64,000 nucleotides of DNA from an uncultured Erysipelotrichaceae bacterium (GCA_903789495.1 CAIFEQ010000001.1:100988-164987), one strand, 5' to 3'; positions 1-9,074 are shown, counted from the stretch's first letter. Program-made: numbers and translations. Notes: generated by a model from the sequence alone, not told the origin.

Positions 1-1030
1 CCATCTGGATGATCTGGGCCAGGGTGGTGTCTTCGCCGACCCGGGTCGCCCGGCACTTCAGATAGCCCGACGTATTGGTCGTGGCCGCCGAGACGGGATC
101 ATCTACGGTCTTGTCCACCGGTACGGATTCACCGGTCAGGGCGGATTCATTCACCGCACTGCTGCCCTCGATGACCACGCCGTCCACCGGGATGTTCTCG
201 CCCGGCCGGACGACGAAGATATCGCCGATCTGCACTTCATCGATATTGACGGTCTGCTCCTGGCCGTTGACCAGCAGGGTCGCCTCCTTCGGCGCCAGCT
301 TCATCAGCGACTTCAGCGCATTGGTGGTACGGCCCTTGGACATGGCCTCCAGCATCTTGCCGACCGTGATCAGGGCCGGAATCATCGCCGCGGATTCAAA
401 GTAGAGCTGGTTGTGATACAGCGACATCAGATCCATGTTGTCAGAACCGGCCGTGATCAGCATCGTCATGCGGTAGAACACATAGACGCTCCAGCCGAAG
501 GATACCGAAGAGCCCAGAGCCACCAGGGTATCCATGTTCGGGGCGCCATGGAAAAGGGATTTGAATCCCGAGGTGAAGAAATCCCGGTTGATGAGCATCA
601 CGATCGCCGCCAGGATCATCTGGGTCAGTGCCAGTCCGAGATGGTTATGAACCAGGAAGGACGGCAGCGGCCAGCCCCACATGTTGGCTCCCATCGTGAT
701 GTACATGAGCACCAGCAGGAAACCGACCGACAGGAGCAGACGCTTCTTCAGACGCGGGGTATCCCGGTCCTTCAGGGCGTCCTCTTCCGCCGCCAGCTTC
801 GCCGAGGCACTGATCTTCTGCTGTGCCGCGCCTTTCAGCTGGGCGCCATAGCCGGCGTCCTCCACAGCCTTTATGACATCTGCCGCGCTCGCGGTCCCCT
901 CCACACCCATGGAATTGGTGAGCAGGGATACCGAGACCGACTGTACGCCCGGCACCTTGGACACGGCTTTCTCGACATGCGCCTGGCAGGATGCACAGGT
1001 CATGCCCGTTACCACATACTGTTCCGTAAT
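1..1030 (-). CDS. copA: Copper-translocating P-type ATPase CopA, N-terminal part (cut by window edge)
   Basis: Copper-exporting P1B ATPase of the cytoplasmic membrane; only about 343 N-terminal residues lie in the window. The protein opens with one heavy-metal-binding domain containing GMTCASC, then several membrane segments, then the actuator domain with TGES followed by VPVDK near the window edge. It follows csoR on the same strand and is separated from the csoR stop by only about 13 bases, so the two form a copper-responsive operon. There is no ATG in front of the metal-binding motif: the reading frame is open back to a stop near 1049-1051, and the first in-frame ATG is the Met of GMTC itself. 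An ATT at 1028-1030 sits 5 bases after AAAGGGG and would give the usual leader length; a GTG at 1013-1015 is the alternative. Identity is very firm, the start is not. Confidence 0.93.
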   Translation of the reverse strand, partial: MTEQYVVTGMTCASCQAHVEKAVSKVPGVQSVSVSLLTNSMGVEGTASAADVIKAVEDAGYGAQLKGAAQQKISASAKLAAEEDALKDRDTPRLKKRLLLSVGFLLVLMYITMGANMWGWPLPSFLVHNHLGLALTQMILAAIVMLINRDFFTSGFKSLFHGAPNMDTLVALGSSVSFGWSVYVFYRMTMLITAGSDNMDLMSLYHNQLYFESAAMIPALITVGKMLEAMSKGRTTNALKSLMKLAPKEATLLVNGQEQTVNIDEVQIGDIFVVRPGENIPVDGVVIEGSSAVNESALTGESVPVDKTVDDPVSAATTNTSGYLKCRATRVGEDTTLAQIIQM

Positions 1031-1043
1031 CTCAGCCCCTTTC

Positions 1044-1355
1044 TTATTTCATTACCTTCTGCAGGACGTTCACGAGTTCATCCACGGTTTCCTCATGACC
1101 CTCCCGGATATCTTCTGTCACACAGCCCTTGATATGACAGGCCAGCAGTTCTTTGTTGAAACTGTAGAGTGCGTTCGTCACGGCACTGACCTGTACGAGA
1201 ATGTCCGGGCAGTAGGCATTCTCTTCCACCATCCGCTTGATGCCGCGGATCTGTCCTTCAATCCGGTTCAGCCGCATCATCAGGCGTTTCGTCTCTTCCT
1301 CCGAGCGGGGATGATGATGCATCTGCTGCATCGTGCGTTCTTTCTTTTCGGCCAT
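1044..1355 (-). CDS. csoR: Copper-sensing transcriptional repressor CsoR
   Basis: DUF156/CsoR family repressor that leaves its operator when it binds Cu(I). At 103 residues it has the family's length and all-helical pattern. The copper ligand set is present: Cys49, His74 and Cys78, with the spacing (25 and 4) expected of true copper sensors, not sulfide-sensing relatives. A His-rich stretch (MHHH) lies near the N-terminus. The start at 1355 (MAEKKER) is chosen because GAGG lies 8 bases upstream; an ATG at 1376 is possible but worse placed. It is the first gene of the csoR-copA unit and is probably autoregulated through the palindrome at 1381-1403. Confidence 0.93.
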   Translation of the reverse strand: MAEKKERTMQQMHHHPRSEEETKRLMMRLNRIEGQIRGIKRMVEENAYCPDILVQVSAVTNALYSFNKELLACHIKGCVTEDIREGHEETVDELVNVLQKVMK

Positions 1356-1380
1356 CTTCCTTACCTCTTTTTCCATCCGA

Positions 1381-1409
1381 ATAGTATACCCCCCTATAGT
1401 ATATGTCAA
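1381..1409 (-). promoter_or_regulatory. csoR-copA promoter with CsoR operator in the spacer
   Basis: Reading the minus strand, TTGACA (1404-1409) is followed after 17 bases by TACTAT (1381-1386); TATACT with a 15-base spacer is an alternative -10. The spacer and -10 are filled by a pseudo-palindrome with TATA arms around six G (TATAGGGGGGTATA), the G-tract type of site that CsoR proteins bind. The seat between -35 and -10 fits simple repression. Binding is inferred, the sequence elements are seen. Confidence 0.8.
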
Positions 1410-1450
1410 GACGGATGCTCATTTTTTCTTTTCATTTTTCCGCCGGCGGA

Positions 1451-1456
1451 TATAAT
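1451..1456 (+). promoter_or_regulatory. Probable -10 element of the first MATE gene
   Basis: A perfect TATAAT lies 21 bases before the MATE start codon; a poor -35 (TTTTCA) can be placed 16 bases upstream. AAGGA follows as the ribosome binding site. Confidence 0.5.
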
Positions 1457-1477
1457 CGCTTTTATAAGGAAAAATCT

Positions 1478-2833
1478 ATGTCTGAGACGCTGAATCTGAC
1501 CGAAGGAAAAATCATGCCCCGGCTGTGGGCCTTCTATACCCCGATCCTGGCAAGCAGCCTTTTTCAGCAGCTCTACAACACGGTGGATTCCATCATCGTG
1601 GGACAGCTGTGCGGCAAGCTGGGACTGGCTTCGATCGATGCCACGGGTGCCATGACCAGGCTGCCGGTGGCCTTCTTCAGCGGCATTGCGGCCGGCATTG
1701 CCATTCTCATCTCCCAGCAGTTCGGAGCGGGGCACAGCCAGGAGCTGAGCCGGACCGAGCATACCGGCGTGGCTCTGTCCTTCCTGTGCGGCATTGCCTT
1801 CTCCCTGCTGGGTGTTCTGCTGGCCCCGCAGCTGACCCGGATCATGGCGGTGCCGGACAACATCTGGGACGATGCCCTGGCGTATCTGGCCATCTATCTG
1901 GGCGGCATGTGCTTCATGCTGATCTACAACACCGGCGCCGGCATCCTGCGGGCGGTAGGCAATACGAAAGTGCCCTTCCGGATCCTGATCCTGGCCGGCA
2001 TTGCCAATGTGGTTCTGGATTATCTCTTTGTCGGTCCCCTGCAGCTGGGTGTGGCGGGGGCGGCCCTGGCGACGGTGCTGGCCGAAGGCATCAGTGCCGT
2101 ACTCGTCCTGCGGGCCCTGTTCACGGCCAACAGCGTCATCCGCCTCAGCCGCAGGGACATCCGTATCGATCGGGAGGCCCTGCACCAGATCCTGCACCTG
2201 GGCGTGCCGACCTCGCTGCAGAGCAGTCTGTATCCGATTGCCAACATCATCATTCAGACCGCAACCAACACCCTGGGGTCGGATGTCATTGCGGCCTGGG
2301 GCATGGTCAGCAAGCTGGACCTGATCCTCTGGCTGTGCATGAATTCCCTGGGACCGACCATCTCCACCTTCACGGCCCAGAACTACGGGGCCAAAAAAAT
2401 CGACCGGATCCGTCAGGGCACCCGGTACATGATCACCTTCGGGGTCTGCCTGATCGGGTTTCTGTCGATCATCCTCTATCTCTTCACGGAACCGCTGTCT
2501 AAACTCTTCCTGGATCCGGACAGCTACGGCATCATTCCCCTGGTGCGCCAGTACATGAATACCCAGGCGCCGTTCTACTTCACCTTTGTCTTCGGCAATG
2601 TCCTGTCCGGTACCATTCAGGGTTCCGGCGAGACCGTAATGCCGATGTTCATCACCCTGCTGGGCACCTGCCTGCTGCGGATCGCCTGGATCTTCTTCTA
2701 CCTGCCTCAGCATCCGGGCATGATTTCCATCTGCTACTGCTTCCCGGTCTCCTGGATCGTGACCTCGGCCTTATATCTGCTCTATTACTTCGGCTGGCAT
2801 CTGAAGCACCGTCTGCTGAATCAGGCAGCCTGA
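1478..2833 (+). CDS. MATE family multidrug/cation antiporter (first of three)
   Basis: Inner-membrane drug or metabolite exporter of the MATE family, driven by Na+ or H+. The 451 residues contain about 12 hydrophobic segments in two homologous halves; the N-terminus LTEGKIMPRLWAFYTPIL followed by LYNTVDSIIVGQ is the family hallmark. The start at 1478 is preceded by ATAAGGA at 8 bases. It is divergent from csoR and convergent with the HAD gene, only 4 bases stop to stop. The window has two further MATE genes (29720 and 49538). Substrate cannot be read from the sequence. Confidence 0.9.
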   Translation: MSETLNLTEGKIMPRLWAFYTPILASSLFQQLYNTVDSIIVGQLCGKLGLASIDATGAMTRLPVAFFSGIAAGIAILISQQFGAGHSQELSRTEHTGVALSFLCGIAFSLLGVLLAPQLTRIMAVPDNIWDDALAYLAIYLGGMCFMLIYNTGAGILRAVGNTKVPFRILILAGIANVVLDYLFVGPLQLGVAGAALATVLAEGISAVLVLRALFTANSVIRLSRRDIRIDREALHQILHLGVPTSLQSSLYPIANIIIQTATNTLGSDVIAAWGMVSKLDLILWLCMNSLGPTISTFTAQNYGAKKIDRIRQGTRYMITFGVCLIGFLSIILYLFTEPLSKLFLDPDSYGIIPLVRQYMNTQAPFYFTFVFGNVLSGTIQGSGETVMPMFITLLGTCLLRIAWIFFYLPQHPGMISICYCFPVSWIVTSALYLLYYFGWHLKHRLLNQAA

Positions 2834-2837
2834 AGGC

Positions 2838-3509
2838 TCAGAAAGCCCAGTGTGCATGAATGATGGTATAGGCCTGCCGCAGATCCTCCGCCACGGCCAG
2901 GGCCATGGCTCTGGTCTCTTCATCAGCAGGATAGAGATCGGGGACCTGAATGCAGGCCAGACCGGCCCGCCAGGTGGCCTCAACCCCATAGCGGCTGTCC
3001 TCCAGGACGACCGCTTCTTTTTTATACACGCCGGTTTCCCGCAGGACCCGGAGATAGATCTCCGGATCGGGCTTGCGGTGCTTCACCTCATCCCCGCAGA
3101 TGATCTCGGGAAACAGATCGGCCACCCCGGCGGCTGCCAGATGTTCCAGGGTCGCCTGCCGGAAGGTCGTCGTGGCCAGAGCGATACGCACTCCTCTTTG
3201 CTGAAAAGCCAGGACGGTCTCCCGCGCATAGGGGCGCAGCGGAATCGGACCCTGCTTCATCCGGCTGCGGCCCAGGCGGGCGGCCAGGTGCAGCAGTTTC
3301 ACCGCCAGGGGCTGGTCCTGCACCAGGTTCTGAATCACCCGGTCGGCATCCTGACCGGTCAGGCCGACAATCTTCAGAAACAGATCGCCGCCATGATCGA
3401 TCCCCAGCTGCAGACCGGCTTCCTGCCAGGCCTGATGCCAGATCTCTTCGGTATCCAGCAGCAGCCCGTCGGCATCGAAGATCACCAGGGACAGCTTTGT
3501 TTTTGTCAT
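2838..3509 (-). CDS. HAD superfamily hydrolase, beta-phosphoglucomutase-like
   Basis: Cytosolic phosphatase or phosphomutase of the haloacid dehalogenase superfamily, 223 residues. Motif I is FDADGLLLDTEE near residue 11 (nucleophile Asp and Asp+2), a four-helix cap follows, motif II is LATTT, and motif IV is VVLEDSRYGVEA with its acidic pair. This arrangement matches the PgmB/YcjU/GPH-like subfamily; the substrate is not determined. It is the last gene of the purB-to-HAD run, 51 bases after degV, with GAGGGG as ribosome binding site. Confidence 0.85.
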   Translation of the reverse strand: MTKTKLSLVIFDADGLLLDTEEIWHQAWQEAGLQLGIDHGGDLFLKIVGLTGQDADRVIQNLVQDQPLAVKLLHLAARLGRSRMKQGPIPLRPYARETVLAFQQRGVRIALATTTFRQATLEHLAAAGVADLFPEIICGDEVKHRKPDPEIYLRVLRETGVYKKEAVVLEDSRYGVEATWRAGLACIQVPDLYPADEETRAMALAVAEDLRQAYTIIHAHWAF

Positions 3510-3560
3510 ATTCCCCTCTTTTCCGTCATGGAAAAGGCAGCCTGCCGCTGCCTGTCGTGT

Positions 3561-4409
3561 TTATTTGCCTGTACCGCCCTCATAGCCGATGATCAGTCCG
3601 CCCCGTTCGGTGTAGTAGGTGCAGATGGCCCCGGAGGGCAGGACCCGGATGAGTCCTTCGGCCGAAGGAAAAGCTTCCAGGATCCGCTTCTTCATGGCCT
3701 CGGCCGCTTCCAGATTCAGGCTGTGGCTGATCAGTACCTTCCCGCCGGCATAGCCGTGCCGGATCATCTCTTCCAGCATGGAGGCCAGGGCCTTGCGGGT
3801 GCCGCGGGCGATCCCGGCCTGGGCAATGGTGCCTTCGGCTGTGCCGAAGCCGACAAAGCGGATGCTCAAGAGACCCGCCAGCCGGGCAATGGTCTGACTG
3901 ACCCGGCCGTTGCGGGCCAGGTTCCTCAGCGATTCCACATAGAAGACCACATGGGTGTGCTTCTGATAGTCATTGATGGCCGGGATGATGTCGGTGAAGT
4001 CCATGCCCTGTTCGATCAGGCCGGCCAGCTTCTCGATCAGCAGCTGCATCTCGCCGGCCGCGGTGAGGCTGTCGAAGACGTAGACCATCGAACCCGGATG
4101 TTCTTCCATGTACTCCCGGGCTGCCTGGCTGGCGGCACTGAAAGAACCGGACAGGGAGGACGAGACGGTCACGGCAAAGATATGATCTGCACCCTCGAAG
4201 GCCTGTTTCCACTCAAAGGAATTGGCGCAGCTGGTGCTGGTCTTCTGCCCATGGCTCAGTGCCTCCGCAAATTCCTCGTGGTTCAGGGCCTGGTCATCGG
4301 AGAATTCCCGCTCATCGACCAGGACCTTCAGCGGCACGGAACGGTAGTTCACGCTGCCCGGCAGACTATATACGTTAGAAGCCGAATCGGCGACAATACG
4401 GTATGTCAT
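3561..4409 (-). CDS. DegV family fatty-acid-binding protein
   Basis: DegV proteins bind a fatty acid in a cleft between two alpha/beta domains; in Gram-positives FakB members present fatty acids to a FakA kinase. The 282 residues open with the family's IVADSASN, have VPLKVLVDEREFSDD after the first strand, and SSSLSGSFSAA as part of the lipid head-group site. It begins 6 bases after the C26 amidase gene, so the two are co-transcribed. No FakA kinase gene is in the window, so a FakB role is only possible. Confidence 0.88.
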   Translation of the reverse strand: MTYRIVADSASNVYSLPGSVNYRSVPLKVLVDEREFSDDQALNHEEFAEALSHGQKTSTSCANSFEWKQAFEGADHIFAVTVSSSLSGSFSAASQAAREYMEEHPGSMVYVFDSLTAAGEMQLLIEKLAGLIEQGMDFTDIIPAINDYQKHTHVVFYVESLRNLARNGRVSQTIARLAGLLSIRFVGFGTAEGTIAQAGIARGTRKALASMLEEMIRHGYAGGKVLISHSLNLEAAEAMKKRILEAFPSAEGLIRVLPSGAICTYYTERGGLIIGYEGGTGK

Positions 4410-4415
4410 AAGGCT

Positions 4416-5165
4416 TTATTTCTTCGCACAGGCCCTGATGAAGGCCGTAAAGAGTTTCTGCTGATCTCTGCTGTCATACATCATCTCGGGGTGCCACTGC
4501 ACGCCCAGGCAGAAGGCATTCCCGCCGCTGAAGGACATGGCCTCGATCACGCCGTCCGCCGTCTTGCCGATGACCGTGGCGTTTTCCGCCAGTTTCCTGA
4601 TTCCCTGATGGTGCAGAGAATTGACCTTGACGGTGCGCTTGCCATAGATTTTCGCCAGCTGGCTGTCCTTCTCCAGATGGACATCATGCACGCCGGTATT
4701 GCGGCTGTAGACCACAATGCTGTGGTACGTACCGGTCTCGTGGGGCAGATCCTGAATCAGGGTGCCCCCGAAGCAGACGTTCATGGCCTGCAGACCCCGG
4801 CAGATGCCCAGCAGCGGCAGCTTTGCCGCATAAGCCGTCCGGATGATCTGCATTTCCTGCTGATCACGCCGCACAAAGACAGGGCCGCAGAAGCCGCCCG
4901 GCTCTTCGCCATACAGGTGCGGGTCCACATCGCTTCCGCCGCTGCAGATGACGCCGTCCAGAGTTCTGACAAAGTCATCCAGGACTTCCGGCTTTTCGGT
5001 ATTCGGCAGAATCACCGGCACGCCGCCCGCCCGGACAATGGCGTTGGCATAATCCATGGCCAGATAATCCCAGTCCTGACCGGGGCCGCCGAGGTTGGTC
5101 ATCGTCCCGATCGCATCGTGAAAGTCGTAATTGCAGGTTATTCCGATCACTGGCTTCTTCATCAT
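4416..5165 (-). CDS. Class I glutamine amidotransferase-like hydrolase (peptidase C26)
   Basis: Gamma-glutamyl hydrolase-like enzyme of the PuuD/C26 group, cytosolic. It starts MMKKPVIGITCNY, contains the nucleophile elbow LLGICRGLQAMN (catalytic Cys) and the His-Glu pair in GVQWHPEMM near the C-terminus. About 249 residues, normal for the family. A longer frame reaches back to 5231 but overlaps the lysR gene and lacks the family's usual N-terminus. It follows lysR by 49 bases. Members cleave gamma-glutamyl-GABA or act in purine-linked amide chemistry; the position behind purBA is suggestive only. Confidence 0.85.
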   Translation of the reverse strand: MMKKPVIGITCNYDFHDAIGTMTNLGGPGQDWDYLAMDYANAIVRAGGVPVILPNTEKPEVLDDFVRTLDGVICSGGSDVDPHLYGEEPGGFCGPVFVRRDQQEMQIIRTAYAAKLPLLGICRGLQAMNVCFGGTLIQDLPHETGTYHSIVVYSRNTGVHDVHLEKDSQLAKIYGKRTVKVNSLHHQGIRKLAENATVIGKTADGVIEAMSFSGGNAFCLGVQWHPEMMYDSRDQQKLFTAFIRACAKK

Positions 5166-5214
5166 CTTCACGCTTTCTGTTTGTTTTATTGTAACAGGAA
5201 ACAGAAAAGACGGC

Positions 5215-6105
5215 TCAGCCGTCTCTTCCAAGAATCATCTGCCGCAGGGCCAGGCTGGCTGCCGACATCAGCTTCTGCGGATCGCTGATCACGTAGAAGC
5301 TGCGCGGTGGCATGGGGACCGCCAGGCTTAGTTCACTCAGCTGACCGCTTTCCAGATAGGGCTGAGCAAAGTCCCTGACCACACAGCCGATGCCCAGATT
5401 GCGCAGCGCAAACTGCACGATCATGTGGCTGGTGGCCAGCTCAAACTCCGGCTGCAGGTCGACCTTCTGAGCCGCCATGTAGCGGTCAAAGGAGGCCCGG
5501 GTGGAAGTGTTGGATTCCAGACAGATCAGGGGCAGACGGGCGATCTCGGCCGCCTTCAGGGGATGACCGGCGTAGGTATGGTAGGCCGGCCCGGCCACGA
5601 AGACGTCCTGGATCTGCCGCACCGGCACGGCTTCGATCTGGCCCAGCTGGGACAGCGGACCGGAGACGACGCCGAGGTCGATCTGATGGGCCCGCATCTG
5701 CTCCAGGATGACCGGGGTCGGGGCATTGTTCATGTGCACCTTGAGATCCGGGTAGCGGCTGTGGAAGCGTTCCAGATACGGCAGCAGGAAGAATTCCTGG
5801 GTCATGTCGGACGCACCGATCGTGATCTCGCCGCTGTCCAGATTCAGCATCTGCCGGAGGCGGTTCTCCCCTTCCTGAATGGTGTGCAGACCGGCCTGCA
5901 CATAGCCGATCAGTTCCTGCCCCTCGCGGGTCAGCTGGACGCCGCGGGAGGAACGCACGAACAGCCGGCAGCCCAGCTGCTGTTCCAGCTGTTTCAGGGC
6001 CTGGGACACCGCCGGCTGGGAAATGCCCAGTTCCCGGGCCGCCCGGGTCAGCGAACCGCAGCGGGCAACCTGGGCAAAGACCCGGTAGAATTCCAGGGAC
6101 CCCAT
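5215..6105 (-). CDS. LysR family transcriptional regulator
   Basis: LysR-type regulator of 296 residues. The N-terminal winged helix-turn-helix is typical (LTRAARELGISQPAVSQALKQLE, about residues 17-39), followed by the linker helix and a two-lobed effector domain. It starts 4 bases after the purA stop and lies between purA and the C26 amidase gene. LysR genes are mostly divergent from their targets, so its embedding in a biosynthetic run is slightly unusual; the target may be this unit or a distant gene. Confidence 0.9.
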   Translation of the reverse strand: MGSLEFYRVFAQVARCGSLTRAARELGISQPAVSQALKQLEQQLGCRLFVRSSRGVQLTREGQELIGYVQAGLHTIQEGENRLRQMLNLDSGEITIGASDMTQEFFLLPYLERFHSRYPDLKVHMNNAPTPVILEQMRAHQIDLGVVSGPLSQLGQIEAVPVRQIQDVFVAGPAYHTYAGHPLKAAEIARLPLICLESNTSTRASFDRYMAAQKVDLQPEFELATSHMIVQFALRNLGIGCVVRDFAQPYLESGQLSELSLAVPMPPRSFYVISDPQKLMSAASLALRQMILGRDG

Positions 6106-6108
6106 GGC

Positions 6109-7407
6109 TTACCTGCTCAGGCGCGTTTTCCGGTGAATGATGTCCGAACGCGACGGACCGTTGCCGACCATCGTGATCGGGAAGCCGATGTGCTCTTCGA
6201 TGAAGTTGACGTAGTCCTGGCAGGCCTGGGGCAGTTCCTCGAACTTCCGGATGCCCCGGATGCTGCACTTCCAGCCCGGCATCTTCACATACACCGGCTC
6301 GCAGCCCGCCAGGTCATGGTAGACCGGGAAATCGGTGAATTCCTTCCCGTTCTTCCGGTAGGCCACGCAGACCGGAATCTCATCCAGGTAGCCCAGGGCG
6401 TCCACGACTGAGAGCACCACATCGGTGGCCGACTGCATCATGCACCCGTAGTGAGAGGCGACGCAGTCATACCAGCCGACCCGGCGCGGCCGGCCGGTCG
6501 TGGCTCCGTACTCGCCGCCATCGCCGCCCCGCTTGCGCAGGGTTTCGGCTTCTTCGCCATGCAGTTCGGTCACGAAGTCGCCGCCGCCGACCGAAGAGGC
6601 ATAGGCCTTGGAGACGGCATAGATCTGCCGGATTTCATAGGGCGGAATGCCCAGGGCACCCACGGCGCCATAGGCGGCCAGGGGGTTGGAGGAGGTGACC
6701 ATCGGATAGATACCGCAGTCGATGTCCTTCATGGTGCCCAGCTGGCCTTCCAGCAGGATGGTCTTGTCATCCAGGCAGGCCTGGTGCAGATAGACTTCCG
6801 TCCGGCCCAGATAGGGAGCAATCATCTCCCGCCATCTGCAGATGGTCTCAAAGAGTTCCTGACGGTTGATCGGATCGACCTGATAGAGGTGCACGAGCAG
6901 GGCATCCTTGATGTCCGCGACGTGATCGATCTTTTCCTTGATCGCGGCATCGGACATGAAGAACTCATTCACCTGCCAGCCGATCTTGGCATACTTGTCA
7001 GAATAGAACGGGGCAATGCCGCTCTTGGTGGAGCCGAAGGCCTTGCCGGCCAGCCGGGCCTCTTCCAGCCCGTCCAGCAGCTTGTGGTAGGGCATCAGCA
7101 CCTGCACCTTGTCAGAGACCATGATCTGCGGCTTCGGGACGCCGCGGTCCAGCAGCGACTGCATCTCGCCGCAGAACTTCTCGATATCCAGGGCCATGCC
7201 ATTGCCGCAGATGTTCATGATGTTCTGATGGAAGACACCGGACGGCAGGGTATGCAGGGCAAACTTGCCGTAATCGTTGACGACCGTATGACCCGCATTG
7301 TAACCGCCCTGATAGCGGACGACGACATCCGCTTCGTCCGCCAGCATGTCGACGACTTTCCCCTTTCCTTCGTCGCCCCAGTTGGCACCGACAACCGCTT
7401 TGATCAT
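6109..7407 (-). CDS. purA: Adenylosuccinate synthetase
   Basis: Joins IMP and aspartate using GTP, the first step from IMP to AMP. The 432 residues carry the GTP loop GDEGKGK (11-17), the AGHT motif (38-41), and the IMP-site stretches FGSTKSGIAP and GQLGTMKDID. The latter two differ a little from the common GSTGRGIGP and GAQGTLLDID, so this is a divergent but complete enzyme. purB, the next step, lies directly upstream. The start codon follows a strong hairpin that contains its ribosome binding site (separate entry). Confidence 0.95.
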   Translation of the reverse strand: MIKAVVGANWGDEGKGKVVDMLADEADVVVRYQGGYNAGHTVVNDYGKFALHTLPSGVFHQNIMNICGNGMALDIEKFCGEMQSLLDRGVPKPQIMVSDKVQVLMPYHKLLDGLEEARLAGKAFGSTKSGIAPFYSDKYAKIGWQVNEFFMSDAAIKEKIDHVADIKDALLVHLYQVDPINRQELFETICRWREMIAPYLGRTEVYLHQACLDDKTILLEGQLGTMKDIDCGIYPMVTSSNPLAAYGAVGALGIPPYEIRQIYAVSKAYASSVGGGDFVTELHGEEAETLRKRGGDGGEYGATTGRPRRVGWYDCVASHYGCMMQSATDVVLSVVDALGYLDEIPVCVAYRKNGKEFTDFPVYHDLAGCEPVYVKMPGWKCSIRGIRKFEELPQACQDYVNFIEEHIGFPITMVGNGPSRSDIIHRKTRLSR

Positions 7408-7408
7408 G

Positions 7409-7464
7409 AAAAAACACCTCTTCTTTCTGTCCTCTTGACAGGTTCAGTATAGAAGAAGAGGTGT
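7409..7464 (-). promoter_or_regulatory. purA leader hairpin: terminator-like, with the Shine-Dalgarno inside the stem
   Basis: On the minus strand a perfect 12-bp stem, ACACCTCTTCTT (7464-7453) with AAGAAGAGGTGT (7425-7414), encloses 27 bases that hold a second small hairpin (CTGTC/GACAG). Five to six T follow at once, then C and the purA ATG at 7407. The only good ribosome binding site, GAGGTG, is in the 3' arm 7 bases before the start. The element therefore looks like an intrinsic terminator and a translation block at once. Structure is seen; a regulatory role is inference. Confidence 0.75.
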
Positions 7465-7507
7465 CATTATGTAATGAAATATTGTTTATAGTACGGATAA
7501 CTGCCGG

Positions 7508-8944
7508 TTATACCTTGATTTCGGCCTTCCGGCCCAGCTCCTCCCGGTGTTCATTCAGGAGGGGTTCCACCACCTCCTGCAGGTACTTCTCCACCTGATG
7601 CGGGGCACAGCCGATGTAGCGGGAAGCGTCCAGATGACTCTGCAGATCCGCCAGGCTGACATGGAACATGGGATCCGCCGCAATCAGTTCCAGCAGGTTG
7701 TTGTCCCTGCCTTCGGCCTTGACCCGCTGGCCTGCCTGCATGGACAGCTGCCGGATCTCCTCATGCAGGGCCTGGCGGTCGCCGCCATGGTGTTCCACTT
7801 CATCCATGATGATGTTCTCGGTAGCCATGAACGGCAGCTCTTCCTGCAGGTGGCGGGCAATGCCCCGGGGATCGACCTGCAGCCCGTCCGTCCCATTGAT
7901 GCACAGATCCAGAATCCCATCGATGGCCAGGAACCCTTCGCTGATCGACAGCCGCCGGTTGGCACTGTCATCCAGGGTTCGTTCAAACCACTGCACGGAG
8001 CTGGTCATGGCGGGGTTCAGGGCATCGGCCAGCACATAGCGGCTCAGCGAGCAGATCCGCTCACAGCGCATCGGATTGCGCTTGTAGGGCATGGCGGAAG
8101 AACCGATCTGGTTCTTTTCAAAGGGCTCCTCGATTTCCTTCATGTGCTGCAGCAGGCGCAGGTCGGTGGCCATCTTGGCGGCCGAAGCCGCAATCCCGGC
8201 CAGCACATTCAGCACCTGGGTATCCACCTTGCGGGAATAGGTCTGTCCGGACACCGGCACGCAGCCCGGGAAGCCCATCTTCTCAGCAATCAGGGGATCC
8301 AGGGCATCGACCTTGTCCAGATCGCCGTCAAAGAGTTCCAGGAAGGAGGCCTGGGTGCCGGTGGTGCCCTTGGAGCCCAGCAGCCGCAGCCCGTCCCGGA
8401 CATGCCGGACTTCCTGGTAATCCATGACAAACTCATTCAGCCAGAGACAGGCCCGCTTGCCGACCGTGGTCGGCTGGGCGGCCTGGTAATGTGTATAGCC
8501 CAGGGTCGGCAGATCCTTGTACTGCCTGGCAAAGCGGGCCAGCAGATCCATCACATTGAGCAGCTTGGCAGCGATCAGATCCAGCCCTTCCCGCATCCGG
8601 ATGATATCCGTATTGTCCCCGACATAGCAGGACGTGGCGCCGAGATGGATGATCGGTCTGGCCTTGGGGCACTGCACCCCATAGGCATAGACATGACTCA
8701 TGACATCATGCCGCACCTCTTTCTCCCGTTTCCGGGCAACGTCGTAGTTGATGTCGGTGATATGGGCCTTCATCTCGGCGATCTGTTCATCGGTGATGTG
8801 CAGGCCCAGTTCCTGCTCCGCCTCGGCCAGGGCGACCCAGAGACGCCGCCAGGTCTGAAACTTATGATCATCGGAGAAGATGAACTGCATCTCGGCACTG
8901 GCATAGCGTCCGGACAGCGGACTCTCATAGCGATCGGTACTCAT
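7508..8944 (-). CDS. purB: Adenylosuccinate lyase
   Basis: Cleaves adenylosuccinate to AMP and fumarate, and SAICAR to AICAR. The 478 residues have the fumarase/aspartase superfamily signature SSAMPYKRNP (282-291), with TSCYVGDNTD and GTTGTQASF as the other two conserved regions. The preferred start has AAGAAGGGA upstream. First gene of the purB-purA run; 100 bases separate it from purA, and those contain the leader hairpin. Confidence 0.95.
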   Translation of the reverse strand: MSTDRYESPLSGRYASAEMQFIFSDDHKFQTWRRLWVALAEAEQELGLHITDEQIAEMKAHITDINYDVARKREKEVRHDVMSHVYAYGVQCPKARPIIHLGATSCYVGDNTDIIRMREGLDLIAAKLLNVMDLLARFARQYKDLPTLGYTHYQAAQPTTVGKRACLWLNEFVMDYQEVRHVRDGLRLLGSKGTTGTQASFLELFDGDLDKVDALDPLIAEKMGFPGCVPVSGQTYSRKVDTQVLNVLAGIAASAAKMATDLRLLQHMKEIEEPFEKNQIGSSAMPYKRNPMRCERICSLSRYVLADALNPAMTSSVQWFERTLDDSANRRLSISEGFLAIDGILDLCINGTDGLQVDPRGIARHLQEELPFMATENIIMDEVEHHGGDRQALHEEIRQLSMQAGQRVKAEGRDNNLLELIAADPMFHVSLADLQSHLDASRYIGCAPHQVEKYLQEVVEPLLNEHREELGRKAEIKV

Positions 8945-9074
8945 ATCGGATCCCTTCTTTCAACGGTTTCATTGTAGGGCAGAAAAAGCCGGAATGAAAA
9001 GTCTGCGGCATTGACGCTGCAGGCGGAAACAGCGACAATAGAGACAATATTTTCTGGCAGAAAGGAACCTTCCT

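Noticed and set aside
2850..5288. A plus-strand open frame of 812 codons opposite the HAD, DegV and C26 genes
   Set aside because: It is the antisense shadow of three well-supported genes; its protein is rich in Gln, Gly, His and Pro with no family signature. The same holds for the long frames at 1406-2713 (minus), 21427-23067, 31894-34059 and others in this GC-rich DNA.
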